A stretch of 56,549 nt of DNA from Prevotella sp. (GTDB taxonomy: Bacteria; Bacteroidota; Bacteroidia; Bacteroidales; Bacteroidaceae): positions 1 through 56,549 of the forward strand of contig JAEAMQ010000032.1 of the NCBI GenBank assembly GCA_016901395.1, read 5' to 3'. The first letter of the stretch is position 1. Every line of letters begins with the position of its first letter. A program made the translations under genes and the position numbers. The notes beneath the pieces were generated by a model. It was not told the DNA's origin. It was given only the letters and a program-made list of their open reading frames with translations, and did not search any database. This document shows, in pieces, positions 16,121 through 24,424 of the stretch.

Positions 16121-18472
16121 ATGATGAAGAAATTTTTCCTGATTTTATCTGTCTGTGGACTTTTCCCACAGCTTCATGCGCAGCAACTCCCCATGAAGTT
16201 ATGGTATCATACGCCTGCCAACCGGTTTGAACAGTCGCTCCCTGTAGGCAATGGCAAGCTCGGAGCATTGGTCTATGGCGGTCCCGACCGTAACATCATC
16301 CATCTCAACGACATCACTTTCTGGAGTGGAAAACCGGTGGATCTCACCGTCGACAGCAATGCCCACCAGTGGATTCCCGCCATCCGTGAGGCACTGTTCA
16401 GGGAGGATTATCGCAAGGCCGACTCTCTGCAACACATGGTGCAAGGTGCCAACTCGCAGTATTATCAGCCTCTCGGCACTCTGGTCATCACCGACCTGAA
16501 TGCCGGCGAGACCACCGGATACTATCGGGAGCTCAATCTCGACAGCGCCTTTGTGCGCGACCGTTACACCCGTGGCAGCATCACCGTTACCCGTGAATAT
16601 TTTGCGTCGCATCCCGACAAGGTCATTGTTGTCCGTCTGAAGTCTGCACAGCCGGGTGGAATCCATTGCAGTCTGATGCTCAATTCGCAGGTGAACTATG
16701 GCGTGAAGGTCTCCGACCGACAGATAACCATGACCGGAAACGCTGCCGGAGACCCCAATGAGACCATCCATTTCTGTACGGTGATGAGGGTGAAAAATGC
16801 CGGAGGCACCGTGGAGACCACTGACTCGGCCCTCGTTGTCAATGGCGCTACCGAGGCTGTGCTCTATCTGGTCAATGAGACAAGCTTCAACGGATACGAC
16901 AAACATCCTGTCAAGGAGGGTGCTCCCTATATCGAAAACGCGATGGATGATATGTGGCATCTGGTCAATTACAACTTCGCCACCCTGCGCCAACGTCATA
17001 TTAAAGATTACCAGAATATCTTCGGACGCGTGAAATTCAGCCTCGACGGTGCACAGTTCAACCTTAGTGAGACCACCGAGGAGATGATCAAGAACTATGG
17101 AAATGGTGGCGGTCAAGACAAATATTTGGAGACATTGTATTTCCAATACGGTCGATACATGCTCATTTCCAGTTCCCGAACTCCCGGTGTTCCTGCCAAC
17201 CTGCAGGGGCTTTGGAACGAAAAGAAGAAAGCACCATGGCGCGGCAACTATACCATCAACATCAATCTGGAGGAAAACTATTGGCCCTGCGATGTGGCCA
17301 ATATGTCCGAAATGTTTATGCCTTTGGCCACCTTCACGCAGAATTTAGCCCAGACGGGCTCGCGCAATGCCTATAATTATTATGGTATAAAGCGTGGGTG
17401 GAGCTGTGGTCACAACTCCGATATCTGGGCCATGACCAATCCGGTGGGGGAGAAAAAGGAATCGCCGACATGGAGCAACTGGAACATGGGAGGTGCATGG
17501 CTCATGCAAAACGTCTACGACCACTATCTCTACACGCAGGACAGGCAGTATCTTCACGACACGGCCTATCCGCTGATGAAGGGTGCCAGCGATTTCGTGC
17601 TCGACTGGTTGGTACCCAATCCCAATAATCCCAAGGAACTGATTACAGCCCCCAGCACCTCTCCCGAGGCGTTTTATAAGAATGACAAAGGCTACAAGGG
17701 AGCCACGATGTATGGTGGAACGGCAGACCTGGCCATCGTCCGCGAGCTGCTGACCAATACCCTGGAAGCCGCCCAGACGCTCAAGCTGGACAAAAAATAT
17801 CAGGATACCCTGCGCCATACCATCGCCCGGCTGCGTCCCTACACCATCGGACACATGGGCGACATCAATGAATGGTACTACGACTGGGACGACGAAGACT
17901 TCCATCATCGCCACCAGAGCCATCTCATCGGACTCTATCCCGGTCACCAGATTACCACCGCCGATACTCCCTCGCTGGCTCAGGCTGCCGCCCGAAGCCT
18001 CGAAATCAAAGGCGATGAGACCACAGGATGGAGCACCGGATGGCGCATGAACCTATGGGCCAGACTCCACAACGCACCGCAGGCCTACCATATCTATCAG
18101 AAACTGCTGAGCTATGTAGACCCCGAGCACACGCGTTCGCAGCATGGTGGCACCTATCCCAACCTCTTTGATGCCCATCCCCCCTTCCAGATTGATGGCA
18201 ATTTCGGTGGCACGGCCGGTGTGTGTGAGATGCTCATGCAGAGTCACGACGGCACCATCGAACTGTTGCCCGCCCTTCCCCAGCAGTGGGCGACGGGCGA
18301 AATCAGCGGTCTGAAAGCCCGTGGAGGCTACGAACTGAGTTTCGGTTGGCAAGACGGCAAGGTGGTGAAAGCCACCATCAAGGGTGTCGCCAATGGCAAG
18401 GTCAAGGTGAAAGTCAATGGAATGACCAAGGTCCTCAAAGTGAAGAAAGGCAAGGTGACTAACATTTTATGA
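16121..18472 (+). CDS. Glycoside hydrolase family 95 protein (alpha-L-fucosidase type)
   Basis: This 783-aa exported enzyme has a signal peptide (about 1-20, cleaved after LHA) and the GH95 N-terminal beta domain opening LWYHTPANRFEQSLPVGNGK with GALVYGG and LNDITFWSG. The (alpha/alpha)6 catalytic domain contains NYTININLEENYWP, where N380 and N382 match the Asn pair that activates water in Bifidobacterium AfcA. It also contains NEW at 583-585 (E584, the likely acid) and FQIDGNFGG with D692. GH95 enzymes release alpha-1,2-linked L-fucose or related L-galactose. It is translationally coupled (ATGA overlap) to the next gene, an orphan rhamnosidase-type domain protein. Location is likely periplasmic. 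The exact substrate cannot be read from sequence. Confidence 0.88.
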   Translation: MMKKFFLILSVCGLFPQLHAQQLPMKLWYHTPANRFEQSLPVGNGKLGALVYGGPDRNIIHLNDITFWSGKPVDLTVDSNAHQWIPAIREALFREDYRKADSLQHMVQGANSQYYQPLGTLVITDLNAGETTGYYRELNLDSAFVRDRYTRGSITVTREYFASHPDKVIVVRLKSAQPGGIHCSLMLNSQVNYGVKVSDRQITMTGNAAGDPNETIHFCTVMRVKNAGGTVETTDSALVVNGATEAVLYLVNETSFNGYDKHPVKEGAPYIENAMDDMWHLVNYNFATLRQRHIKDYQNIFGRVKFSLDGAQFNLSETTEEMIKNYGNGGGQDKYLETLYFQYGRYMLISSSRTPGVPANLQGLWNEKKKAPWRGNYTININLEENYWPCDVANMSEMFMPLATFTQNLAQTGSRNAYNYYGIKRGWSCGHNSDIWAMTNPVGEKKESPTWSNWNMGGAWLMQNVYDHYLYTQDRQYLHDTAYPLMKGASDFVLDWLVPNPNNPKELITAPSTSPEAFYKNDKGYKGATMYGGTADLAIVRELLTNTLEAAQTLKLDKKYQDTLRHTIARLRPYTIGHMGDINEWYYDWDDEDFHHRHQSHLIGLYPGHQITTADTPSLAQAAARSLEIKGDETTGWSTGWRMNLWARLHNAPQAYHIYQKLLSYVDPEHTRSQHGGTYPNLFDAHPPFQIDGNFGGTAGVCEMLMQSHDGTIELLPALPQQWATGEISGLKARGGYELSFGWQDGKVVKATIKGVANGKVKVKVNGMTKVLKVKKGKVTNIL

Positions 18473-19392
18473 AGCCATTTCTCCTCATTTGTTGGCTGAT
18501 GACATGGGTGTGGGGCTGCAGGGCGCAGACCTTCGACACCCCTTGGATATCTGCCCCTGTGTCCGACAGCACTTCCCACCTATGGTTTCGACAGACCTAT
18601 CTGCCACAAGGTCGTGCAGAGGATGCTTGTATCACGGTGGTTACAACTGGATATTTCAAACTCTACGTCAACGAATACAACGTGGGGACGGCATTGTATT
18701 ATCCTGTGCGAGAGGTCGGTTCTGACCGGCCCATAGCCACAACCTTCGACGTAACCCCCTTCCTGCGACCTGATACCAATGTGGTTGCAATTCTTTTTTC
18801 GCCATCTTATCCCCACGTCGACAATCGACAAGTGGCCCTATCCTTTTATGGGCATGAGCAAAATGGCAAGCCGTTCAGCTATAAGAGCGACGGAGAATGG
18901 CTCTGCAGGCAAGCCAACTCGAGGTTGAAAACAGATGGGGGAGAGTGGATAGATGGTCGGCTGCACACCACTTTATGGAAAGCCCCCTCTTTTGATACAG
19001 CTCTCTGGGTGAACGTGGAAGAGCATAAAGAACGCGGATGGGGTCTGCTGCCGGTCAATCCTTGTGACTATCTGATACGTGGCATCATGAAGAGAAGGAA
19101 TTACCGTTACTTTGATACAACAGCCAACGGTGTCGAATATGAGTTTGGACAGGGTTTTATCGGGTGGGTGAGGCTCACGCTGAGAAATGCCAGACGAGGT
19201 GAGAGAATCCGTTTTGACAACACAGACTATGTCTGCAACGGTGAACTCGATGAGCAGGCCTGTCCTAAGTTTGTCATCAGTCCGCATCGGCGTGTAACCA
19301 TTACCGGTGACTCCTATTTCAGCAGAGAACAGATTACCGACATAGAGGCTGTCGAAACAGCCGATCTCATGCTGGTGAATTACAATTATTAG
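18469..19392 (+). CDS. Exported protein with rhamnosidase-type N-terminal beta domains but no catalytic domain
   Basis: This 307-aa protein has a signal peptide (about 1-19). Residues about 40-120 resemble the jelly-roll Bac_rhamnosid_N domain (GYFKLYVNEYNVG; TTFDVTPFLRPDTNVVAILF). A strand pair with DGEWLCRQ and GGEWIDGR matches the 'W...DGE.YDAR' part of GH78 proteins, and residues about 200-300 resemble the concanavalin-like domain (YEFGQGFIGWVRLTLRNARRG). The (alpha/alpha)6 catalytic domain of alpha-L-rhamnosidases is absent, and the next gene starts 44 nt after the stop, so no frameshifted remainder exists. It overlaps the GH95 gene by 4 nt. A sugar-binding partner of that enzyme is an inference. 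Confidence 0.6.
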   Translation: MKPFLLICWLMTWVWGCRAQTFDTPWISAPVSDSTSHLWFRQTYLPQGRAEDACITVVTTGYFKLYVNEYNVGTALYYPVREVGSDRPIATTFDVTPFLRPDTNVVAILFSPSYPHVDNRQVALSFYGHEQNGKPFSYKSDGEWLCRQANSRLKTDGGEWIDGRLHTTLWKAPSFDTALWVNVEEHKERGWGLLPVNPCDYLIRGIMKRRNYRYFDTTANGVEYEFGQGFIGWVRLTLRNARRGERIRFDNTDYVCNGELDEQACPKFVISPHRRVTITGDSYFSREQITDIEAVETADLMLVNYNY

Positions 19393-19436
19393 AGGTTTAA
19401 AATTCGAAACTCCTCACACCCAACAAGTAGTTGAAT

Positions 19437-20318
19437 ATGAACAACAACGATTTATTGAATATCACTGTGGAAAGCGCACGGGAGCGCAATAGCGGTGGAA
19501 GTTTCATCGATAACGACTTCGCACTGGTAGACGATTTCACCAAACTGACATTTCCGGAGGGACCGCGTCGCCTGAAATGTCTTATCCTCGCAATATGTAC
19601 ACAGGGAAATGCCGAATATCGTTTGGATACTATCAGACACCAAGTCTTGCCCGGCGACATCATAATAATTAATAGTGGGCAGGTGATTGATGATTTCTCT
19701 CAGAGTGCAGACTGTCTGGGAGCTGCATTGGTGGTGTCGGATCCTTTCTTCTATGAAATCATGTCGGGTGTGCACGACCTGAGCTATCTGTTTATCTTCT
19801 CCCGAACACACCCCGTGTTTCATCTCACGGAAGAGGAGATGCACAACACGATGAACTACATCAGCCTTATCAAGAGCAAAGTGGAAAATGCGGGACACAG
19901 GTTTCGGAGGGACACTGTACGTTCGCTCATCCAGGCCCTCATCTATGACACTGGTGAGACTATCGCACGCATACAAGACAATCCCAATACCAAAAACTCA
20001 CGGGCAGAGTCCATTTATGTGGAGTTTATGATGTTGGTAGAGAGAGCTTTCCGACGGGAGAGACGCGTGGCATGGTATGCCAGAAAACTGGCTATCACAC
20101 CAAAATATTTGGCTGAGACCATCAAACTTGTGAGCCGTCGGACACCTAACGACTGGATTGATGACTATGTGGTGCTGGAACTTCGGGTGCTCTTGAAAAA
20201 CACAACCAAGAGCATCAAGGAGATTGCCGAGCACATGCATTTCCCTAACCAGAGCTTCCTGGGCAAATATTTTAAAGAACATGTAGGGATGAGTCCCTCT
20301 GAATACCGCAAGAAATAA
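19437..20318 (+). CDS. AraC-family transcriptional regulator
   Basis: This 293-aa protein starts at ATG 19437; the TTG at 19431 is less likely. The N-terminal ~170 residues fit a cupin-like sensing domain (CTQGNAEYRLDTIRHQVLPG, DIIIINSGQ). The C-terminal ~100 residues are a double helix-turn-helix of AraC/XylS type (ARKLAITPKYLAETIKLVSR; IKEIAEHMHFPNQSFLGKYF; HVGMSPSEYRKK). It follows the GH95 and rhamnosidase-type genes on the same strand by 44 nt, so control of that sugar-processing pair is a natural inference. The sequence does not name the inducer. The gene ends 124 nt from a convergent DUF3109 gene. Confidence 0.88.
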   Translation: MNNNDLLNITVESARERNSGGSFIDNDFALVDDFTKLTFPEGPRRLKCLILAICTQGNAEYRLDTIRHQVLPGDIIIINSGQVIDDFSQSADCLGAALVVSDPFFYEIMSGVHDLSYLFIFSRTHPVFHLTEEEMHNTMNYISLIKSKVENAGHRFRRDTVRSLIQALIYDTGETIARIQDNPNTKNSRAESIYVEFMMLVERAFRRERRVAWYARKLAITPKYLAETIKLVSRRTPNDWIDDYVVLELRVLLKNTTKSIKEIAEHMHFPNQSFLGKYFKEHVGMSPSEYRKK

Positions 20319-20442
20319 GCTGTCTGCAACCTCTCATTGAATGTGTTTTGTGACAGGAGGAGATTGTGGTCCGACCTCCATGCAAAGAGCATAGGTGGAG
20401 CACTGTGTGCCGGACTTAGCCATGATGGATGTTTCCTGAGCG

Positions 20443-21126
20443 TTAACCACACTTTTTGGCATCGGGACCAATAGATGGTGGCAGTGGGTCCGGATCGTCG
20501 TCTATGAGACCTTGCCGGCGAAGATGTTCGGCTACCTTACACAGTTCTTCATACCATTCTTCACCAAACCGTCGGATCAAGGGCTCTTTGAGGAAACGAT
20601 ATAGAGGCAAATTAAGCTCTTTTCCTTTCTTCACGCCTCCCTTGCAGATCTCCCAACGGTGATAGTTCAGTCCGACAACCCCACCTTCGAATACTTTCTC
20701 ACGAATGGGGTATAGTGCGCAGGAGATGGGTTTGCACCAATCTGTTTTCTGCTCACGATAAGCCCTTTCCAGCGCACAAAGGCAACAGTTGTGAATGGTA
20801 TGGCCGTCGGCCATGTCGGTCAGGTCTTGATAGCAGGTGAACACACAGTCTTTTCCTCCAACGATGCTGGTCACCAAGTCGCCGTCAGCATCGCTATAGG
20901 CCACTCCCTGCTTGTCAATGACACTCTGGGCAGAGGCCGAAAGTCCACCCCATACCTCATCGACACAGCTCTCGATGGCACCGATTTCATCAAGAGTCAC
21001 CGGTGCTCCGGCATCTCCCTCTATGCAACACTGGCCCTTGCACACGTCAAGGTCGCAACAAAATTTCTCTGTAAATATATCCGGAGATACCAAGACGTCT
21101 CCGATTTGTATGATATGAAGGTGCAT
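20443..21126 (-). CDS. DUF3109 family Cys-rich protein
   Basis: This 227-aa protein has many conserved cysteines: FCCDLDVCKGQCCIEGDAGA near the N-terminus, DCVFTCY, HNCCLCALE and WCKPISCALYPI further on. The layout, including the phrase SCALYPIRE, matches DUF3109, a Bacteroidota family of unknown function related in style to zinc/iron-chelating (YkgJ-like) proteins. It has no signal peptide and is probably cytoplasmic. The Cys clusters suggest metal or Fe-S binding (inference). Its start is supported by a -7 element at 21258-21265, which lies between two inverted REP-like units. The gene is transcribed away from ung and converges with the AraC gene. Confidence 0.75.
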   Translation of the reverse strand: MHLHIIQIGDVLVSPDIFTEKFCCDLDVCKGQCCIEGDAGAPVTLDEIGAIESCVDEVWGGLSASAQSVIDKQGVAYSDADGDLVTSIVGGKDCVFTCYQDLTDMADGHTIHNCCLCALERAYREQKTDWCKPISCALYPIREKVFEGGVVGLNYHRWEICKGGVKKGKELNLPLYRFLKEPLIRRFGEEWYEELCKVAEHLRRQGLIDDDPDPLPPSIGPDAKKCG

Positions 21127-21142
21127 AATTGAAGCCTCTTAA

Positions 21143-21206
21143 AGCCTCCCCAGGCCCTTCAGGCCTCCCCAGGTCCCTCCGAAGGAGGGGTTGTCTCATC
21201 CGGCAC
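21143..21206 (-). repeat. REP-like palindromic unit, left arm of an inverted pair
   Basis: It begins AGCCTCCCCAGG, contains the hairpin core CCTCCGAAGGAGGGG and ends CATCCGGCAC. Across about 64 nt it is nearly the reverse complement of 21367-21430. A partial extra copy (GAAGCCTCTTA) precedes it at about 21131. Confidence 0.75.
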
Positions 21207-21257
21207 GTCTTCATAAGACATTCCAGCACGGGACAAGACAAAAGAGAATTGGGGTAT

Positions 21258-21265
21258 CAAAGATA
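21258..21265 (-). promoter_or_regulatory. -7 element for the DUF3109 gene
   Basis: On the minus strand this reads TATCTTTG, a full -7 consensus. No convincing -33 element was found about 20 nt further upstream. The start site would be near 21251, giving a leader of about 125 nt that includes the REP-like arm at 21143-21206. Confidence 0.45.
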
Positions 21266-21313
21266 ATAATTAAGTTTTTGACTAATATAGCATTACTGGA
21301 AACTTATGGTCTA

Positions 21314-21430
21314 CTCCCGTGTCGAATGGCACAACTCCTCTTTCGGAAAGAGGGCTAAGGCTCCCCGTGCCGAATGGGGCAACCCCTCCTTTGGAGGGGC
21401 CTGGGGAGGCTTGAGGGGCTTGGGGAGGCT
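21314..21430 (+). repeat. Two tandem REP-like palindromic units, right arm of the pair
   Basis: Unit 1 (21314-21362) and unit 2 (21363-21411) are each 49 nt. They share the plan CCCGTG(C/T)CGAATGG...CTCC(T)TT..GGAG, then GGGG(A)GGCT. A partial repeat of the tail (GGGGCTTGGGGAGGCT) extends to 21430. Each unit carries two small hairpins, GTGCC-type and CCCCTCC-TTT-GGAGGGG. Confidence 0.75.
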
Positions 21431-21434
21431 GAGG

Positions 21435-22097
21435 CTACCAGTCAATCTCTCCCTCTCCCTGCCGCCTCAGATACTCGTTGCAGCGGGAGAACTGGTGTTG
21501 TCCGAACCATCCGCCGCGATTGGCAGAGAGTGGAGAAGGATGAACCGACTCCAATACGAGGTTTTGTTGTTGGTTGATGAGATACCGCTTGCTGCGCGCA
21601 TATCCGCCCCAAAGCATATAGACGATGTGCTGTCGGTGAGCACTGAGTGCACGGATAGCCGCGTCGGTGAAAGCATCCCACCCCAACTTCTGGTGGCTGT
21701 TGGCCTGATGAGCACGCACGGTGAGCGTGGCGTTGAGCAGCAGTACGCCCTGTTCGGCCCATCGGGTGAGGTCGCCGTTGGCCGGCATCTCCTTGCCAAG
21801 GTCGTCGGCAATCTCCTTGAAGATGTTGATGAGCGAGGGTGGCATCGTGATTCCCTCGGGCACAGAGAAACTCAACCCCATAGCCTGCCCCGGCTCATGA
21901 TAGGGGTCTTGTCCGATAATCACGACCTTCACCTTGTCGAAAGGACAAAGGTCGAAGGCGTTGAAGATGAGTTTTCCCGGCGGATAGCACGGGCCCTGAC
22001 GATACTCCTGCCTTACCGCCTCGGTGAGTTGGGCAAAATAAGGCTTCGCAAACTCATCAGAGAGATGCTGGTGCCAGGTGGGATGGATGTGGACCAT
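21435..22097 (-). CDS. ung: Uracil-DNA glycosylase, family 1
   Basis: This 220-aa enzyme removes uracil from DNA as the first step of base excision repair. It has the water-activating motif GQDPYH (62-67, catalytic D64), FNAFDLCPFDKVKVVI before it, the LLLNATLTV strand, and the C-terminal DNA-intercalation motif HPSPLSANRGGWFG with the conserved His. Length is normal. The start chosen is ATG 22097 (MVHIHPTW). An upstream in-frame TTG at 22112 lies inside a REP-like repeat and is not a plausible start. The arm of that repeat ends a few nt before the ATG, and its GGGGAGG lies 6 nt upstream of it. The gene is followed by another REP-like pair. Confidence 0.94.
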   Translation of the reverse strand: MVHIHPTWHQHLSDEFAKPYFAQLTEAVRQEYRQGPCYPPGKLIFNAFDLCPFDKVKVVIIGQDPYHEPGQAMGLSFSVPEGITMPPSLINIFKEIADDLGKEMPANGDLTRWAEQGVLLLNATLTVRAHQANSHQKLGWDAFTDAAIRALSAHRQHIVYMLWGGYARSKRYLINQQQNLVLESVHPSPLSANRGGWFGQHQFSRCNEYLRRQGEGEIDW

Positions 22098-22101
22098 AAA
22101 A

Positions 22102-22134
22102 AGCCTCCCCAAGCCCCTCCGAAGGAGGGGATGT
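22102..22134 (-). repeat. REP-like unit abutting the ung start codon
   Basis: AGCCTCCCCAAGCCCCTCCG followed by AAGGAGGGGATGT is the cleanest copy of the family. It matches the left arm inside sufS (10905-10936) with few differences. It pairs in inverted orientation with 22337-22386. In the ung mRNA it places GGGGAGG 6 nt upstream of the ATG. Confidence 0.75.
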
Positions 22135-22336
22135 TATATTACAGTGTTAAACAACTCCTCATCGTCGCTCTGTTCTTTCAGGACACCGAGGTAGGGGGTG
22201 TTATGTTACTTTGTTAAACAACTGCAGCCATACGCTCCATTTTCATTGTGCATATGGCCCAGTATCAGTATGATTTAAGAGGTTTCAGCTCTACCCCCAT
22301 TCCCGTTCATCGGAATACTATTGATGAACTCCCACT

Positions 22337-22386
22337 CTCCCGTGCCGGATGGCACATCCGCTCCTTTGGAGGGACTTAGGGAGGCT
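22337..22386 (+). repeat. REP-like unit, right arm between gpmI and ung
   Basis: This 50-nt unit has hairpin GTGCC-GGAT-GGCAC (22342-22355), then CTCCTTTGGAG, then GACTTAGGGAGGCT. It is the inverse partner of 22102-22134. The 200 nt between the two arms (22135-22336) carry no gene; two short similar segments ending TTAAACAACT (about 22146 and 22212) were noted. Confidence 0.7.
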
Positions 22387-22411
22387 ATTGGGAGGGGATG
22401 GGAGTGAGGTG

Positions 22412-23929
22412 TTAGTCTTCGATCAGACACTCACCCGTCATATCTGCCGGCTGCTCCAGTCCCATGATATGCAGGATGGAGGGAGCCACGTCGGCCAGAC
22501 GACCGTTCTTTACCTTTGCCGAGTTGTTGTTGGTGACATAGATAAACGGTACGGGATTGAGCGAGTGGGCGGTGTTGGGCGTACCATCTTCATTGATGGC
22601 ATTGTCGGCATTGCCGTGGTCGGCGATGATGATAGCCTCATAGTCGTTGGCCTTGGCCGTCTCGATAACCTCTTTCACGCAGTTGTCTACAGCCCAAACG
22701 GCCTTGGCAATGGCGTTATAGACACCCGTATGGCCCACCATATCACCATTGGCGAAGTTCACCACGATGAAGTCGTACTGCTGAGTGTTGATGGCACCAA
22801 CGAGTTTGTCCTTCACCTCGTAGGCACTCATCTCCGGCTTCAGGTCGTAGGTAGCTACCTTGGGAGAGGGCACCAGGATGCGGTCCTCGCCCTGATAGGG
22901 AGCCTCACGACCACCGTTGAAGAAGAATGTAACGTGGGCATACTTCTCGGTCTCAGCGGTGTGGAGCTGGCGCAGACCCTTCTTGGAGAGATATTCGCCG
23001 AGGGTATCCTCCACGTTCTCTTTGGGGAAGAGCACCGTCACGCCCTTGAAGTTGGCATCATAGGGAGTCATGGTGAAATAGTGCAGGTCTTTGATGGTGT
23101 GCATGCCCTCGTCGGTGAGGTCCTGCTGGGTGAGCACCTGCGTGAGTTCCTTGGCGCGGTCGTTGCGGAAGTTGATGAAGATAACCACGTCGCCTTCCTT
23201 GATAGTGCCGTCAACGGTAGAGTTGTGGATAGCCTTGATGAACTCATCGGTCACACCCTCGGCATAGCTTTCCTCCATGGCTTTCACCATATCGGTGGCC
23301 TGCTTGCCTGTTCCTTCCACGAGCAGGTCATAGGCTTCCTTCACACGGTTCCATCGCTTGTCGCGGTCCATCGCATAGAAACGACCGATGATGCTGGCGA
23401 TATGGGCATCGTTGGCATCGCAAACCTTCTGCACGTCCTCGATAAATCCCTTGCCGCTCTTGGGGTCGGTGTCGCGACCGTCCATGAAGCAGTGAACGTA
23501 AACGTCCTTCAAATTGTATTCCTTGCCAATCTCAATGAGTTTGAAAAGATGGTCGAGGCTGGAGTGCACGCCACCGTTCGAGGTCAAGCCCATGAGGTGG
23601 AGCTTCTTGCCAGACTTCTGAGCGTAGCTGTAAGCCTCTACGATTCCCTTGTTCTTCAGAATATCACCGTTGGCACAAGCCTTGTTGATCTTCACCAAAT
23701 CCTGGTACACCACACGTCCGGCACCGATGTTGAGGTGACCCACCTCAGAGTTACCCATCTGACCGTCGGGCAGACCTACGTCCTCGCCGCTGGCGTTGAG
23801 CTGTGAGTGTGCACTGGTTGCGTTGAGATAATCGAGGTAAGGTGTCGGTGTGTTAAAGATCACATCACCCTTACCATGCTTGCCATTTCCCCATCCATCG
23901 AGGATCATCAATAAAGCTTTCTTTGCCAT
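22412..23929 (-). CDS. gpmI: 2,3-bisphosphoglycerate-independent phosphoglycerate mutase
   Basis: This 505-aa glycolytic enzyme interconverts 3- and 2-phosphoglycerate with two Mn2+ ions. The N-terminal phosphatase-like domain starts [12 protein letters not shown] (metal-binding D11) and has the phosphoserine site [16 protein letters not shown] (S61). The phosphotransferase domain has [14 protein letters not shown] and, at the C-terminus, IADHGNADN and [12 protein letters not shown]. Length is normal. It is a single gene with its own promoter (-7 at 23981-23988). It ends next to the REP-like pair upstream of ung and is transcribed in the same direction as ung. Confidence 0.97.
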   Translation of the reverse strand: MAKKALLMILDGWGNGKHGKGDVIFNTPTPYLDYLNATSAHSQLNASGEDVGLPDGQMGNSEVGHLNIGAGRVVYQDLVKINKACANGDILKNKGIVEAYSYAQKSGKKLHLMGLTSNGGVHSSLDHLFKLIEIGKEYNLKDVYVHCFMDGRDTDPKSGKGFIEDVQKVCDANDAHIASIIGRFYAMDRDKRWNRVKEAYDLLVEGTGKQATDMVKAMEESYAEGVTDEFIKAIHNSTVDGTIKEGDVVIFINFRNDRAKELTQVLTQQDLTDEGMHTIKDLHYFTMTPYDANFKGVTVLFPKENVEDTLGEYLSKKGLRQLHTAETEKYAHVTFFFNGGREAPYQGEDRILVPSPKVATYDLKPEMSAYEVKDKLVGAINTQQYDFIVVNFANGDMVGHTGVYNAIAKAVWAVDNCVKEVIETAKANDYEAIIIADHGNADNAINEDGTPNTAHSLNPVPFIYVTNNNSAKVKNGRLADVAPSILHIMGLEQPADMTGECLIED

Positions 23930-23980
23930 AATTTATAATCTTAGATACATAATTTCTCGTTTTACCCCTAAAGGGGTATG

Positions 23981-23988
23981 CAAAGGTA
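23981..23988 (-). promoter_or_regulatory. gpmI promoter -7 element
   Basis: On the minus strand this reads TACCTTTG, full consensus. The start site should be near 23974, and a hairpin TACCCC/GGGGTA (23963-23968 with 23973-23978) lies right at the 5' end of the mRNA or over the start site. The -33 region is weak. Confidence 0.55.
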
Positions 23989-24057
23989 CTATCTTTTCGT
24001 CACCTGATGAAATCTTTCGCCTTAAATAGATTTAAACGTGTGACAGAATAATGATAA

Positions 24058-24424
24058 GACATAGTAACAGAATAACAATGGGCTGCGCGGTGGATTTTTA
24101 GACATAAAGACATAAAAACATAAGGCTTTGCGGTGGTGGATAAAGACATAGTAACAGAAGAACAATAGGCTTCGCGGGGATTTTTAGACAGAAAGACATA
24201 AAGACAAATTTATTCTTTAGACTCGACAAGGCAAAACGATATAACGTTACATTGTCTTTATTTTCAACGCGAAGCCTTATGTTTTTATGTCTTTTTGTCA
24301 AAAAAATCCACTGCGAAGCTATATGTCCTAATATGTAGTTATGTCTAAAAATCTCACCGCGCAGCCTATTGTTATTCTGTTACTATGTCTTTTCCACCAA
24401 CGCGCAGCCCATTATTACTCTGTC
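24058..24424. repeat. Large imperfect palindrome built of GACATAAA-type repeats
   Basis: The left arm 24058-24106 and the right arm 24340-24389 are inverted copies about 49 nt long with only two or three differences (shared core GTAACAGAATAACAAT). Further inside, TTAGACATAAAGACATAAAA-type units on the left and TTATGTTTTTATGTCTTT on the right pair again. The phrase GGCTGCGCGG or a variant recurs five or more times in both orientations. It fills the gap between gpmI and the stop codon of the SGNH hydrolase gene. The 128 nt from 23930 to 24057 hold the gpmI promoter. Confidence 0.75.

Noticed and set aside
22098..22112. Upstream TTG start for ung at 22112
   Set aside because: It lies within a dispersed palindromic repeat; ATG 22097 gives the normal Ung N-terminus.
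22349..23806. 485-codon plus-strand open frame opposite gpmI
   Set aside because: Antisense shadow of gpmI, starting inside a REP-like unit; no domain recognised.
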